From contig JAYTOA010000105.1 in assembly GCA_043748015.1 (NCBI GenBank), positions 1 through 32,986 of the forward strand: a DNA stretch of 32,986 bases. The letters run 5' to 3'. Shown here in pieces: positions 8,336 to 15,529 of this stretch (position 1 is its first letter; each line of letters starts with the position of its first letter). This stretch comes from JAIBBG01 sp043748015. GTDB lineage: Bacteria; Bacteroidota; Bacteroidia; Flavobacteriales_D; Sanyastnellaceae. The translations under genes were made by a program, and so were the position numbers. The notes beneath the pieces are model-generated. The model made no database searches, was not told the origin of the DNA, and was given only the letters and a program-made list of their open reading frames with translations.

Positions 8336-9274
8336 ATGAAGCTCATTTCACTTGTCATCCCTTGTTACAATGAATCAGAAGGACTGCGCACATTGATGCT
8401 GCGTCTTGACATGGTTGTTGATATGTTGAAGACAGAAGTGAATGTGGAAATAATCCTGGTGGATGATCATTCAACGGATGGTTCAAATGTCATATTGAAG
8501 CAATTGTGCGAAGGCCGCGATTACTTAAAGTTTATTCGTTTATCACGCAATTCAGGAAGTCAGGTTGCAATCATCGCGGGTATGAAATATTGTAAAGGCG
8601 ACGCAGCCGTTTTTCTTGCTGCAGATCTTCAGGATCCGCCGGAATTGGTAGCTGACATGATAGTGAAATGGCGTGAAGGATTTGATGTCATATGGGCGGT
8701 TCGCGCCGAGCGTCAAGGTGTTTCTCGTATCTCGGTATTCTTCTCCAATATGTTCTATCGTTTGTTGAATAAGATGACAGAGATACACTTTCCAAAAAAG
8801 GGTGCTGACTATGCCTTGATGGATAGGAAAGTGATTGATGGACTGGTGAGCTCCGCTGGTAGTAAACCAAGTCTTGGTGCTCTCATTTCATGGCTGGGAT
8901 TCAATCAGACAGAGATTCCATACATCAAAGAAGAAAGGAAATTCGGCACTACGAAATGGACGCTTTCTAAAAAATTGAATGCATTTGCAGATGCTTTCGT
9001 AGGATTCTCATACTTACCCATGCGCTTTATGTCGCTCATTGGTTTTATGGCGGCATTCTTCGGATTTATTTACGCGATTGTTGTGGCTGTTGCAAGATTC
9101 ATCATCGGCGAAGCCATTGAAGGTTATGCATCGTTGATGGTTGTAATACTCATCATAGGCGGTTTGCAGATGTTGATGCTCGGTGTTCTAGGCGAGTACT
9201 TATGGAGAAATCTTGAAGAGTCACGTAAGCGCCCATTGTTTTTGATAGAAGAGCAATCCGGTATTCAGGAGTAA
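8336..9274 (+). CDS. family 2 glycosyltransferase, ArnC/GtrB/DPM1-like, membrane-anchored
   Basis: A 312-residue GT2 enzyme of the polyprenyl-phosphate glycosyltransferase group. The nucleotide-binding start is LVIPCYNESEG (6-16), with VDDHSTDGS at 42-50. AADLQDPPE at 95-103 carries the metal-binding acidic residues. The acceptor-side motif RKFGTTKW at 201-208 matches the R-x-x-G-x-[ST]-K-W signature. Two membrane segments at about 231-257 and 264-290 are the paired C-terminal helices seen in GtrB and ArnC. This group transfers a sugar from a nucleotide to undecaprenyl phosphate at the inner face of the membrane. The next gene is a small SMR/EamA-like membrane protein, the same pairing as ArnC with ArnE/ArnF. 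The donor is presumably the sugar made by the surrounding genes, which is an inference. Confidence 0.88.
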   Translation: MKLISLVIPCYNESEGLRTLMLRLDMVVDMLKTEVNVEIILVDDHSTDGSNVILKQLCEGRDYLKFIRLSRNSGSQVAIIAGMKYCKGDAAVFLAADLQDPPELVADMIVKWREGFDVIWAVRAERQGVSRISVFFSNMFYRLLNKMTEIHFPKKGADYALMDRKVIDGLVSSAGSKPSLGALISWLGFNQTEIPYIKEERKFGTTKWTLSKKLNAFADAFVGFSYLPMRFMSLIGFMAAFFGFIYAIVVAVARFIIGEAIEGYASLMVVILIIGGLQMLMLGVLGEYLWRNLEESRKRPLFLIEEQSGIQE

Positions 9275-9334
9275 TTGTTTCGATTCCATGTTTTATTTGT
9301 CGTTCTAATTAGAATTATTTAATAGTATACAAAA

Positions 9335-9703
9335 GTGAATTTCCTACCTGTTGTCATCTATAGTTTCCTCTACGCTGTGCTGAATGTGAGTGGCGCTGCT
9401 TTGGTAAAAAGTGAGCTACAGACTTTCAAATTGGTGGTCATGAAAGATTACGTCATGTTGTTGTTTCGCTGGAAAGTGATAGCTGGCTTTACGGTCATTT
9501 TGATCTCTGCGCTGGTGCTTTTTAAAGCGTTAAGTCTTGCGCGTTTTTCGGTTGTAAATCCTGTAGCCACCGGAATCAATTTCATGTTCACTCTCGCAGT
9601 CGGATACTTCCTCTTTAGTGATAGAATCACATGGCTTCACATTCTCGGCTTGACGTTGATCATCGCCGGCATTCTAGCCGTGAGCATGGCGGAGAGGACA
9701 TGA
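9335..9703 (+). CDS. small four-helix membrane protein, SMR/EamA-like (ArnE/F-like candidate)
   Basis: A 122-residue hydrophobic protein with four predicted membrane helices at about 3-20, 43-63, 73-95 and 100-118. The C-terminal half (ARFSVVNPVATGINFMFTLA, then a helix and ITWLHILGLTLIIAGI) has the EamA/SMR pattern. Start is the GTG at 9335; the first in-frame ATG is 35 codons further and would remove helix 1. SMR-like proteins of this size either export small cations or, as ArnE/ArnF heterodimers, flip undecaprenyl-phosphate-linked amino sugar. Following an ArnC/GtrB-like transferase by 60 bp, a lipid-linked sugar flippase is the better guess. Only one subunit is present, so it would have to work as a homodimer or with a partner encoded elsewhere. 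Confidence 0.7.
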   Translation: MNFLPVVIYSFLYAVLNVSGAALVKSELQTFKLVVMKDYVMLLFRWKVIAGFTVILISALVLFKALSLARFSVVNPVATGINFMFTLAVGYFLFSDRITWLHILGLTLIIAGILAVSMAERT

Positions 9704-9744
9704 TTCTTTTTGGCGACAACTTTCCAATACGCTAATTTCACAAC

Positions 9745-10053
9745 ATGTTTTTAGACGAAAACAAACGGTATGAATTGTCGAACAGGCTTTTTTGGGACAC
9801 AGAACCCGATAATCTTGAAGCCACCAAACACAAACGGTATATCATTCAGCGTGTATTGACAAGAGGCACCATCGAAGAATTCAGGAGCATTCTTGATTTT
9901 TATGGTAAGGAAAGTGTGCGAGGTACAGTCAAAGAAATAAGAGATCTCGACAATGTTACCATGCATTTTTGTCGCGATTTTTTTGAACTCCCTTTTGAAG
10001 AAATGAAATGTAAAATACTGAAACAGTCGCAGCCTCAACACTGGAATTATTGA
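9745..10053 (+). CDS. AbiEii-linked antitoxin-like small protein (DUF6922-like)
   Basis: A 102-residue protein beginning M-F-L-D-E-N. Its pattern is LFWDTEPDNLEATKHKRYII, then VLTRGT, a Tyr-Gly-Lys segment, and a C-terminal SQPQHWNY. I recognise this as the small partner commonly encoded just before AbiEii-like nucleotidyltransferases in Bacteroidota (DUF6922-like from memory). The stop overlaps the next gene's TTG start as TTGA. Probable role is antitoxin or DNA-binding regulator of the pair. It lies 41 bp after the SMR-like gene and interrupts the sugar locus, which suggests a mobile insertion. The family assignment rests on memory of the pattern. Confidence 0.65.
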   Translation: MFLDENKRYELSNRLFWDTEPDNLEATKHKRYIIQRVLTRGTIEEFRSILDFYGKESVRGTVKEIRDLDNVTMHFCRDFFELPFEEMKCKILKQSQPQHWNY

Positions 10054-10631
10054 AAAGCCTCAGCGGCAAAACCTACCTATCGCAATACGCGTTGGTGGGC
10101 GGCACTGCGCTCGCTTTGTATTATGGTCATCGCTTGTCCATTGACCTTGTTTTATTCAGTCCGGCGGCAATGGATGCTGAAGTGATGAGAGGCGCAATTT
10201 TGAACGACTATGAAAATGTCCGGGTAATACAGCAGAGCAGAAATGGTTTAAGTCTCACTATCGAGGACATAAAATTGGATATTCTTCAATATTCTTATCC
10301 AATAATTTTTCCGGTTGTTGAAACTGACGGAATCAGATTGCTTGACAAACGTGATATTGCTGCAATGAAGTTCGACACGGCTTCTCGCCGAGGTTCGAAA
10401 AAGGATTTTTATGATATTTTTTATCTGCTGAAGGAATTTAGTATGGAGGAGTTGAGGGCGTTTTACGCTGCAAAATTTCAAGACGCCACCTTTTTTTATG
10501 TGATAAGAAGCCTTCACTATTTTGAGAATGCTGAGTCAGATACTGATCCGGATCCGGTTTCACTCGAAAATTTAAGTTGGGAAGATGTGAAAATCGGCAT
10601 CCGAAAAGCGCTATCAAATTATCAGTTTTAA
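10050..10631 (+). CDS. nucleotidyltransferase AbiEii/AbiGii-like toxin, altered active site
   Basis: A 193-residue protein of the AbiEii / DUF1814 family. LVGGTALALYYGHRLSIDLV at residues 16-35 contains the GGTALAL and GHR-x-S-x-D signatures. LDIL soon after residue 70 is the third acidic strand. LLDKRDIAAMKFDTASRRG followed by KKDFYDIFYLL is the conserved helical core. The start is the TTG at 10050, overlapping the antitoxin-like stop; the first in-frame ATG is far inside the core. In functional members the first motif reads D-x-D; here it is D-L-V, a single A to T change from GAT to GTT. AbiEii-type toxins transfer nucleotides and stop growth during phage infection. With one catalytic Asp gone this copy may be inactive or repurposed. 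It ends 160 bp before a new promoter and the epimerase. Confidence 0.8.
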   Translation: MKSLSGKTYLSQYALVGGTALALYYGHRLSIDLVLFSPAAMDAEVMRGAILNDYENVRVIQQSRNGLSLTIEDIKLDILQYSYPIIFPVVETDGIRLLDKRDIAAMKFDTASRRGSKKDFYDIFYLLKEFSMEELRAFYAAKFQDATFFYVIRSLHYFENAESDTDPDPVSLENLSWEDVKIGIRKALSNYQF

Positions 10632-10727
10632 GTTGCTCCTTTGCTTTTTTGAATCATAAGCTAATTCAATGGATTCGAGTCTATCTGTGGTGTCCTTTGA
10701 TGTGACTATTTGAGCAATATGTCAACA

Positions 10728-10757
10728 TTGGTTTTCACCTTACAATCACTAAGTTTG
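10728..10757 (+). promoter_or_regulatory. strong Bacteroidota-type promoter before the epimerase
   Basis: TTG at 10728-10730 and TAAGTTTG (followed by C) at 10750-10757 are 19 bp apart, a full match to the -33 / -7 TAnnTTTG(C) pattern. The -7 box ends 34 bp before the ATG at 10792, leaving room for a normal leader. It would restart transcription after the toxin-antitoxin-like pair. Confidence 0.65.
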
Positions 10758-10791
10758 CACCCCTCAAAAAGATTTACAGAAGCACTTTTAT

Positions 10792-11760
10792 ATGAAAATA
10801 TTTGTCACAGGTGGCGCGGGTTTTATCGGTTCTCACCTCACTGAAAGATTGGTCAAAGAAGGACATACTGTCCACATTTTCGATAACCTTCACCGCAACT
10901 CCATCAAGTATTCCGATATTCTGGATCACCCTTCGGTGACATTCACGCAAGGTGATATTCTCGATTTACCCAGTCTGAAGAAGGCCATGGAAGGGAATGA
11001 AATTGTATTCCACATGGCAGCTATCGCCGGTGTGAGTAATTATTACAATTTCCCTGCGAAGACATTAAAAGTGAATCTAATCGGGACGTACAACGTTCTG
11101 GAATGTATGGTGGAACTGGGTATTCGCCGATTGTTCGATATGAGCACCAGCGAAACTTTTGGTACGGATGCCGTTGAAGTAGATGAAGAATCTTACCAAC
11201 GCATCGGTCCGCCTCAAGACAAAAGATGGTGCTATGCCGGAAGTAAGATCGGTGGGGAGCAGCTCATTTTCCGATACTCGGAAGAATACAATTGGGATTC
11301 AACCGTAATTCGTCCTTTTAATATTTACGGTCCACGTCAAATAGGTGAAGGTGCCATTGCGAATTTTTGCAAGAATGTTCTGGATCAAAAGGATCTGCAT
11401 ATTGAAGGCAGCGGTATGGCGTTGAGATCTTGGTGTTACATCACCGATTTCATCGAAGCGCTCATGGTGATCTTTAACAAGCAACACAAAGGTCCGGAGT
11501 GTTTCAACGTCGGTAATCCATGGGCGATTGCATCAACCGTTAGCCTTGGCGAAGAAGTGATTCGTGCTGGAAAAAGCATGTCAGATCTCGATATGAAATC
11601 TGCCATCAATTTTGTTCCAATGGACTTCACTGAAATCCGCGTGAGATATCCAAAAGTGAACAAGCTTCGTGATATGTACGGTTGGCAACCAAAGGTGAAT
11701 CTAGCTGATGGTGTCTTCAATACTTTAAAATGGTTCAGAGAAAACTATGAGAAAAATTAG
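10792..11760 (+). CDS. NAD-dependent epimerase/dehydratase (extended SDR)
   Basis: A 322-residue extended short-chain dehydrogenase acting on nucleotide sugars. FVTGGAGFIGSH at residues 4-15 is the G-x-x-G-x-x-G dinucleotide site, and D31 (IFDN) after strand 2 favours NAD over NADP. Ser in DMSTSETFG (about 117-124) and YAGSK (Y148, K152) form the catalytic triad. RPFNIYGPRQ is the usual sugar-binding stretch. UDP-glucose 4-epimerases, UDP-glucuronate decarboxylases and 4,6-dehydratases all share this plan, and I cannot choose between them. Its last 14 bases overlap the start of the UGD-like dehydrogenase, so the two are made together and probably act in sequence. A good promoter lies just upstream. 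Confidence 0.85.
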   Translation: MKIFVTGGAGFIGSHLTERLVKEGHTVHIFDNLHRNSIKYSDILDHPSVTFTQGDILDLPSLKKAMEGNEIVFHMAAIAGVSNYYNFPAKTLKVNLIGTYNVLECMVELGIRRLFDMSTSETFGTDAVEVDEESYQRIGPPQDKRWCYAGSKIGGEQLIFRYSEEYNWDSTVIRPFNIYGPRQIGEGAIANFCKNVLDQKDLHIEGSGMALRSWCYITDFIEALMVIFNKQHKGPECFNVGNPWAIASTVSLGEEVIRAGKSMSDLDMKSAINFVPMDFTEIRVRYPKVNKLRDMYGWQPKVNLADGVFNTLKWFRENYEKN

Positions 11761-13021
11761 TGTAGTTGGTTTCGGGAAGATAGGCCAGGCGGTTGTAGCC
11801 AATCTTTTGCAGAATGATATTCATGTCACTGCCGTTGACATCAATCCCGATCTCAAAAAAATGTTTGATGCCGGTGCTTACGAAAGCAACGAAGCCGGAT
11901 TGGCCGAAATGCTGAATCCTTCATTTGCTTCCGGTAAACTCAAAATTTCAAGCGCGTTTTCCGATATATCCGGAAGCGATGCAGTAATTGTCGCCATTCC
12001 TCTTCTCGTAGATAAACAAAAAAATATTCTCGATCAGCCTTTTCTCGATTGTTTCAAAAATCTCGCTCCACATTTTGAAGACAAAATGTTGATTGTCATT
12101 GAAACATCCATTCCTGTTGGATATGGCAGAGGAACAGTTGTTCCGGCTATCGAGTCTCAAGGAAAAAAACATGGCGCAGATTTTCTTCTCGTCCATAGTC
12201 CCGAGAGAATAAAAAGCGGAACCATGCTCAAGCAATTGTTGCGCACACCAAAGGTGATCGGCGGTGTTTCGAAAGAAGCGACAGATCGCGCTTACGAAGT
12301 GTATCAATGGTTCATCGATAAGAGTTTATTGCATCTTGTAGGAAGTATTGAAGCTGCCGAGATGGTGAAGCTTGCGGGCATGGCTTATCGCGATGTCAAC
12401 ATTGCGTTGTCCAATCAGCTCGCTCAATTTGCGAATGCTGTGAATGTCGATTTCGCGGATCTCATTCCAATGATCAACACCGATGGTGAAGCGCATTTGC
12501 TGCAACCGGGAATTGGTGTAGGCGGACATTGCACTCCTGTTTATCCATATTTTCTCATCAACAATTTTAAGAACGCAGGACTCGATTTCGATCTTGCTTC
12601 TAGAAGCCGCGTCATCAATGATGGTATGGCTGCACATGCTGTTGATCTTGCAAAATCTTTTGTAAAAATGAAGTCCGCTCTTGTCCTTGGTTTGAGTTTT
12701 CGACCGAATATCAAGGAGGACACATTCAGTACGACTTACCTGTTGAATGAGGCGCTGCTGAGCGAGGGTTTTGAAGTAAAGGTGCACGACACCGAATTTT
12801 CTTCTGTCGAACTTGAACGAAAAGGTTTCAAGCCAACGGATGATATTTATAACACGAACGCAGAAGCTGTTTTCTTGGTGACCATGCACAAACAATATGC
12901 TGCGATCGATTTTGCTAAACTTGCATCTGCTGGAGTGAAAGTCTTCATTGATGGTCGCAATTCAATCGACAAATCAAAAGTAGAAGCCGCCGGAATCGAG
13001 TACATCGGTATCGGTCGTTAG
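11747..13021 (+). CDS. UGD/WbpA-like nucleotide-sugar 6-dehydrogenase family protein
   Basis: A 424-residue member of the UDP-glucose / UDP-HexNAc dehydrogenase family. GFGKIG at 8-13 binds NAD, and VDIN follows strand 2. SPERIKSGT matches the S-P-E-R motif. GIGVGGHCTPVYPYFL contains the catalytic thiol C262. Normal members have K-L-x-x-N; here it is KLAGM. They also have C-x-P-x-D after the catalytic Cys; here it is C-T-P-V-Y. Two residues of the canonical active site are therefore replaced while the Cys and Lys remain. Family enzymes oxidise C6 of UDP-sugars to the uronic acid in two NAD steps. If active, it would supply the uronic acid used by the WbpB/D/E-like enzymes. It overlaps the epimerase by 14 bp and precedes the second aminotransferase by 48 bp. 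Confidence 0.8.
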   Translation: MRKISVVGFGKIGQAVVANLLQNDIHVTAVDINPDLKKMFDAGAYESNEAGLAEMLNPSFASGKLKISSAFSDISGSDAVIVAIPLLVDKQKNILDQPFLDCFKNLAPHFEDKMLIVIETSIPVGYGRGTVVPAIESQGKKHGADFLLVHSPERIKSGTMLKQLLRTPKVIGGVSKEATDRAYEVYQWFIDKSLLHLVGSIEAAEMVKLAGMAYRDVNIALSNQLAQFANAVNVDFADLIPMINTDGEAHLLQPGIGVGGHCTPVYPYFLINNFKNAGLDFDLASRSRVINDGMAAHAVDLAKSFVKMKSALVLGLSFRPNIKEDTFSTTYLLNEALLSEGFEVKVHDTEFSSVELERKGFKPTDDIYNTNAEAVFLVTMHKQYAAIDFAKLASAGVKVFIDGRNSIDKSKVEAAGIEYIGIGR

Positions 13022-13069
13022 GCAGAAAATTTCAATTGAATATTTTTTCCAATCCTCAACATACATCAA

Positions 13070-14206
13070 ATGATTCCAATCGCAAAGCCATACCTCACAA
13101 CAGAAGACGCTCAAGCCGCTTATGATGTTATTATGTCAGGTTGGATTACACAAGGTCCGCGAGTTCAAGAGTTAGAAGAAAAATTTGCAGCTTATACAGG
13201 TGCAAAATATGCTGTTGCTGTGAGCAATTGTACAACTGCTCTTCACCTTACAATGATTGTCAGTGGTGTTGGTGCAGGTGATGAAGTGATTTGCCCGAGC
13301 ATGAGTTATATCGCAACTGCAAACAGTATAAAGTATGTTGGAGCAACGCCTGTTTTTGCAGATGTGATTTCTGAAACTTACAACATGGATGTTGCAGATG
13401 CTGAACGAAAAATTACACCACGTACCAAGGCGATTTTGCTTGTTCATCAAATTGGCATGCCAGCAGATATCGACGCGTTTCTTGCTTTGTGCAAAAAGCA
13501 CAATCTTGTACTGATTGAGGATGCTGCCTGCGCTATTGGTTCTGCATACAAAGGAAAAAAAATCGGCGTACATTCTGACCTCGTTTGTTTTTCTTTTCAT
13601 CCGAGAAAAGTCATTAGCACCGGTGATGGTGGAATGATCACCACCAACAACGAAGCACATTACAACAGAATGAAATTGCTTCGTCAGCATGGCATGAGTG
13701 TGAATGCAGGTGTTCGTCACAGCAGTAGTAAAATCATTTTTGAAGATCACGTCGAGGTCGCATACAATTATCGTCTCACCGATATTCAGGCGGCAGTGGG
13801 CATTCATCAACTTGCCAAGCTTGATTGGATTGTAAACGAGCGAAGAAAAATTGCGGAAGCATACGCGAAGGCTTTCGCTGATATTTCTTTCATCCGCTTG
13901 CCAAAAGAAAGCGCGAATGATTTCACCAATTGGCAGTCATATAGCATCTACATCAAACCGGAAAGTCCAATTAAAAGAAATGATCTGATGCAGGCACTGT
14001 TGAATGAAGGAGTTGCTTCTCGTCGTGGAGTAATGACTACTCACCGCGAAACAGCGTATAAAACAGCGTGTGAAGGTGTGTCCCTTCCTGTTTCAGAAGA
14101 TGCATGCGACAACAGTATCATCATTCCGCTGTATGTTCCAATGTCTGCTGAAGACGTCAACATTGTGATTGTCGCATTTAAAAAGTGTTTGGGAATCTCT
14201 GCTTAA
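13070..14206 (+). CDS. second DegT/DnrJ/EryC1/StrS sugar aminotransferase
   Basis: A 378-residue PLP-dependent nucleotide-sugar aminotransferase starting MIPIAKPYLT, the usual N-terminus of ArnB/PseC/WbpE-type enzymes. The PLP lysine is K180 in CFSFHPRKVISTGDGGM. D151 in LIEDAACAIGSAYKGKKIG pairs with the pyridine nitrogen, and VSNCTTALHL at 51-60 is the phosphate-binding segment. It differs clearly from the aminotransferase at 5201 (SFHPRK against SFYPGK), so the two probably aminate different keto-sugars. It lies 48 bp after the UGD-like gene and is probably co-transcribed with it and the epimerase. Substrate is unknown. Confidence 0.88.
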   Translation: MIPIAKPYLTTEDAQAAYDVIMSGWITQGPRVQELEEKFAAYTGAKYAVAVSNCTTALHLTMIVSGVGAGDEVICPSMSYIATANSIKYVGATPVFADVISETYNMDVADAERKITPRTKAILLVHQIGMPADIDAFLALCKKHNLVLIEDAACAIGSAYKGKKIGVHSDLVCFSFHPRKVISTGDGGMITTNNEAHYNRMKLLRQHGMSVNAGVRHSSSKIIFEDHVEVAYNYRLTDIQAAVGIHQLAKLDWIVNERRKIAEAYAKAFADISFIRLPKESANDFTNWQSYSIYIKPESPIKRNDLMQALLNEGVASRRGVMTTHRETAYKTACEGVSLPVSEDACDNSIIIPLYVPMSAEDVNIVIVAFKKCLGISA

Positions 14207-14266
14207 ATTATTCTAATTTATTCAGTAACTGTCGGTGGTTTCAATACGGCCGATGAACACTTGCCT

Positions 14267-14274
14267 TACTTTTG
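14267..14274 (+). promoter_or_regulatory. candidate -7 promoter box before the GlmU-like gene
   Basis: TACTTTTG matches TAnnTTTG and ends 19 bp before the ATG at 14294. No clean TTG lies at the expected distance upstream (only GGTTTC near 14237-14242), so this is weaker than the 10728 promoter. Confidence 0.35.
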
Positions 14275-14293
14275 AAGTTATTACAACTCCCGT

Positions 14294-15475
14294 ATGCAGA
14301 TCATTTTATTTGAAGATAAGAAATGGAGCAACTTCCTCCCGCTGGTGTTCACAAGGCCGATAGGTGATCTTCGTGTTGGTATTCAAAAGATATCCGAGAA
14401 ATATGCGGCGATTTTTAACGCTAGGGTTTATCATGAAACTCGAGTCTTCCTTCACGAAAATTTCCCCGTGGCTCCAGAAGTAGAAAGCCTGCACATCAAT
14501 GCCCGTCTCATTCCTGATAGCGCCATTGTAGCGGCTATTTCAGCCTTGAATAATCACGAAGCATTGATGCACGGTGATGTCGTATTGGCGCACAGATCGG
14601 TGAAGTATGCGGAAGTTTCCACTCAGGTAAAATTTGAAGGTGAGCCGATATTATTGGCGAAGATCAGCGACATTTTTGCTCGCAATGGTGAATCGCTTTC
14701 ATTGGATTTTGATCGAATTGCTAAAGGAAAAACAAGTGCTCCGCTGCATCCTTCAAATGTGTTGATTGGTGATGCTTCACAACTTTATATCGCTCCAAAC
14801 GCAAAAGTTTTTGCATCCAGCATCAATGTTATGGATGGTCCTGTGTTCATTGATGAACACGCTGAAGTGATGGAAGGAACGAATATTCGCGGACCATTTT
14901 ATCTGGGCGAACATGCTACAATGAAAATGGGGTCTAAGGTTTATGGTGCAACGTCCATCGGTCCCCACAGCAAATTCGGTGGTGAGATTTCCAATTGTGT
15001 GGTTCATGGTTTTTCAAATAAAGCACACGACGGATTTATCGGAAATTCTGTGATCGGTGAATGGTGTAATCTCGGTGCTGATACCAACACATCTAATCTG
15101 AAGAATAATTATTCGCACGTGAGAATCTGGAGCTATGCGGAAAATCAGTTTACTGACACCGGCCTGACATTTTGCGGTTTGATTATGGGAGATCACAGTA
15201 AGTGCGGTATCAATACCATGTTTAACACCGGCACTGTTGCCGGTGTTTGTGCAAACATCTTCGGTTCAGGTTTTCCTCCAAAGCATATCCCTTCCTTCAC
15301 GTGGGGTGGTGACGAAGATTTCGAGGAATACAATTTCACTAAAGCGATAGAAACAATCGGTCGGGTAATGGCAAGGCGCAGCATGCCTTTGACTGCGGAA
15401 AGTATCAATGTTTTGAAACGCGTGTTTGAGGATTCGCGTATTCATAGGCTTACTGCGACACAAAGTCAGGAATAG
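14294..15475 (+). CDS. GlmU-family sugar nucleotidyltransferase (alternative bacterial GlmU)
   Basis: A 393-residue protein of the Bacteroidota-type alternative GlmU family (TIGR03991, from memory). The N-terminus MQIILFEDKKWSNFLPLVFT continues into RPIGDLRVGIQKI, the family's L-x-x-T-R-P-x-x-x-L-R-x-G signature at residues 15-30. Residues about 165-330 form left-handed beta-helix hexapeptide repeats (IAPNAKVFASSI, IDEHAEVMEGTNI, LGEHATMKMGSKV), with the long WCNLGADTNTSNLKNNYS loop typical of the acetyltransferase half. Such proteins are thought to make UDP-GlcNAc from glucosamine-1-phosphate, the precursor of the Wbp-type sugars encoded upstream. It has its own putative promoter, 87 bp after the aminotransferase. 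Whether it is the cell's only GlmU cannot be seen here. Confidence 0.85.
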   Translation: MQIILFEDKKWSNFLPLVFTRPIGDLRVGIQKISEKYAAIFNARVYHETRVFLHENFPVAPEVESLHINARLIPDSAIVAAISALNNHEALMHGDVVLAHRSVKYAEVSTQVKFEGEPILLAKISDIFARNGESLSLDFDRIAKGKTSAPLHPSNVLIGDASQLYIAPNAKVFASSINVMDGPVFIDEHAEVMEGTNIRGPFYLGEHATMKMGSKVYGATSIGPHSKFGGEISNCVVHGFSNKAHDGFIGNSVIGEWCNLGADTNTSNLKNNYSHVRIWSYAENQFTDTGLTFCGLIMGDHSKCGINTMFNTGTVAGVCANIFGSGFPPKHIPSFTWGGDEDFEEYNFTKAIETIGRVMARRSMPLTAESINVLKRVFEDSRIHRLTATQSQE

Positions 15476-15529
15476 TTCCGTTGGCACCATGATTGGCAAA
15501 ACCGTCGTTACGGCTTAAAATTGAAAAGA

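Noticed and set aside
12326..12895. Long open frame on the minus strand (189 codons)
   Set aside because: It lies wholly inside the UGD-like gene, shows no recognisable domain and is explained by that gene's codon use. The same holds for the 212-codon frame at 13172-13810 on the minus strand.
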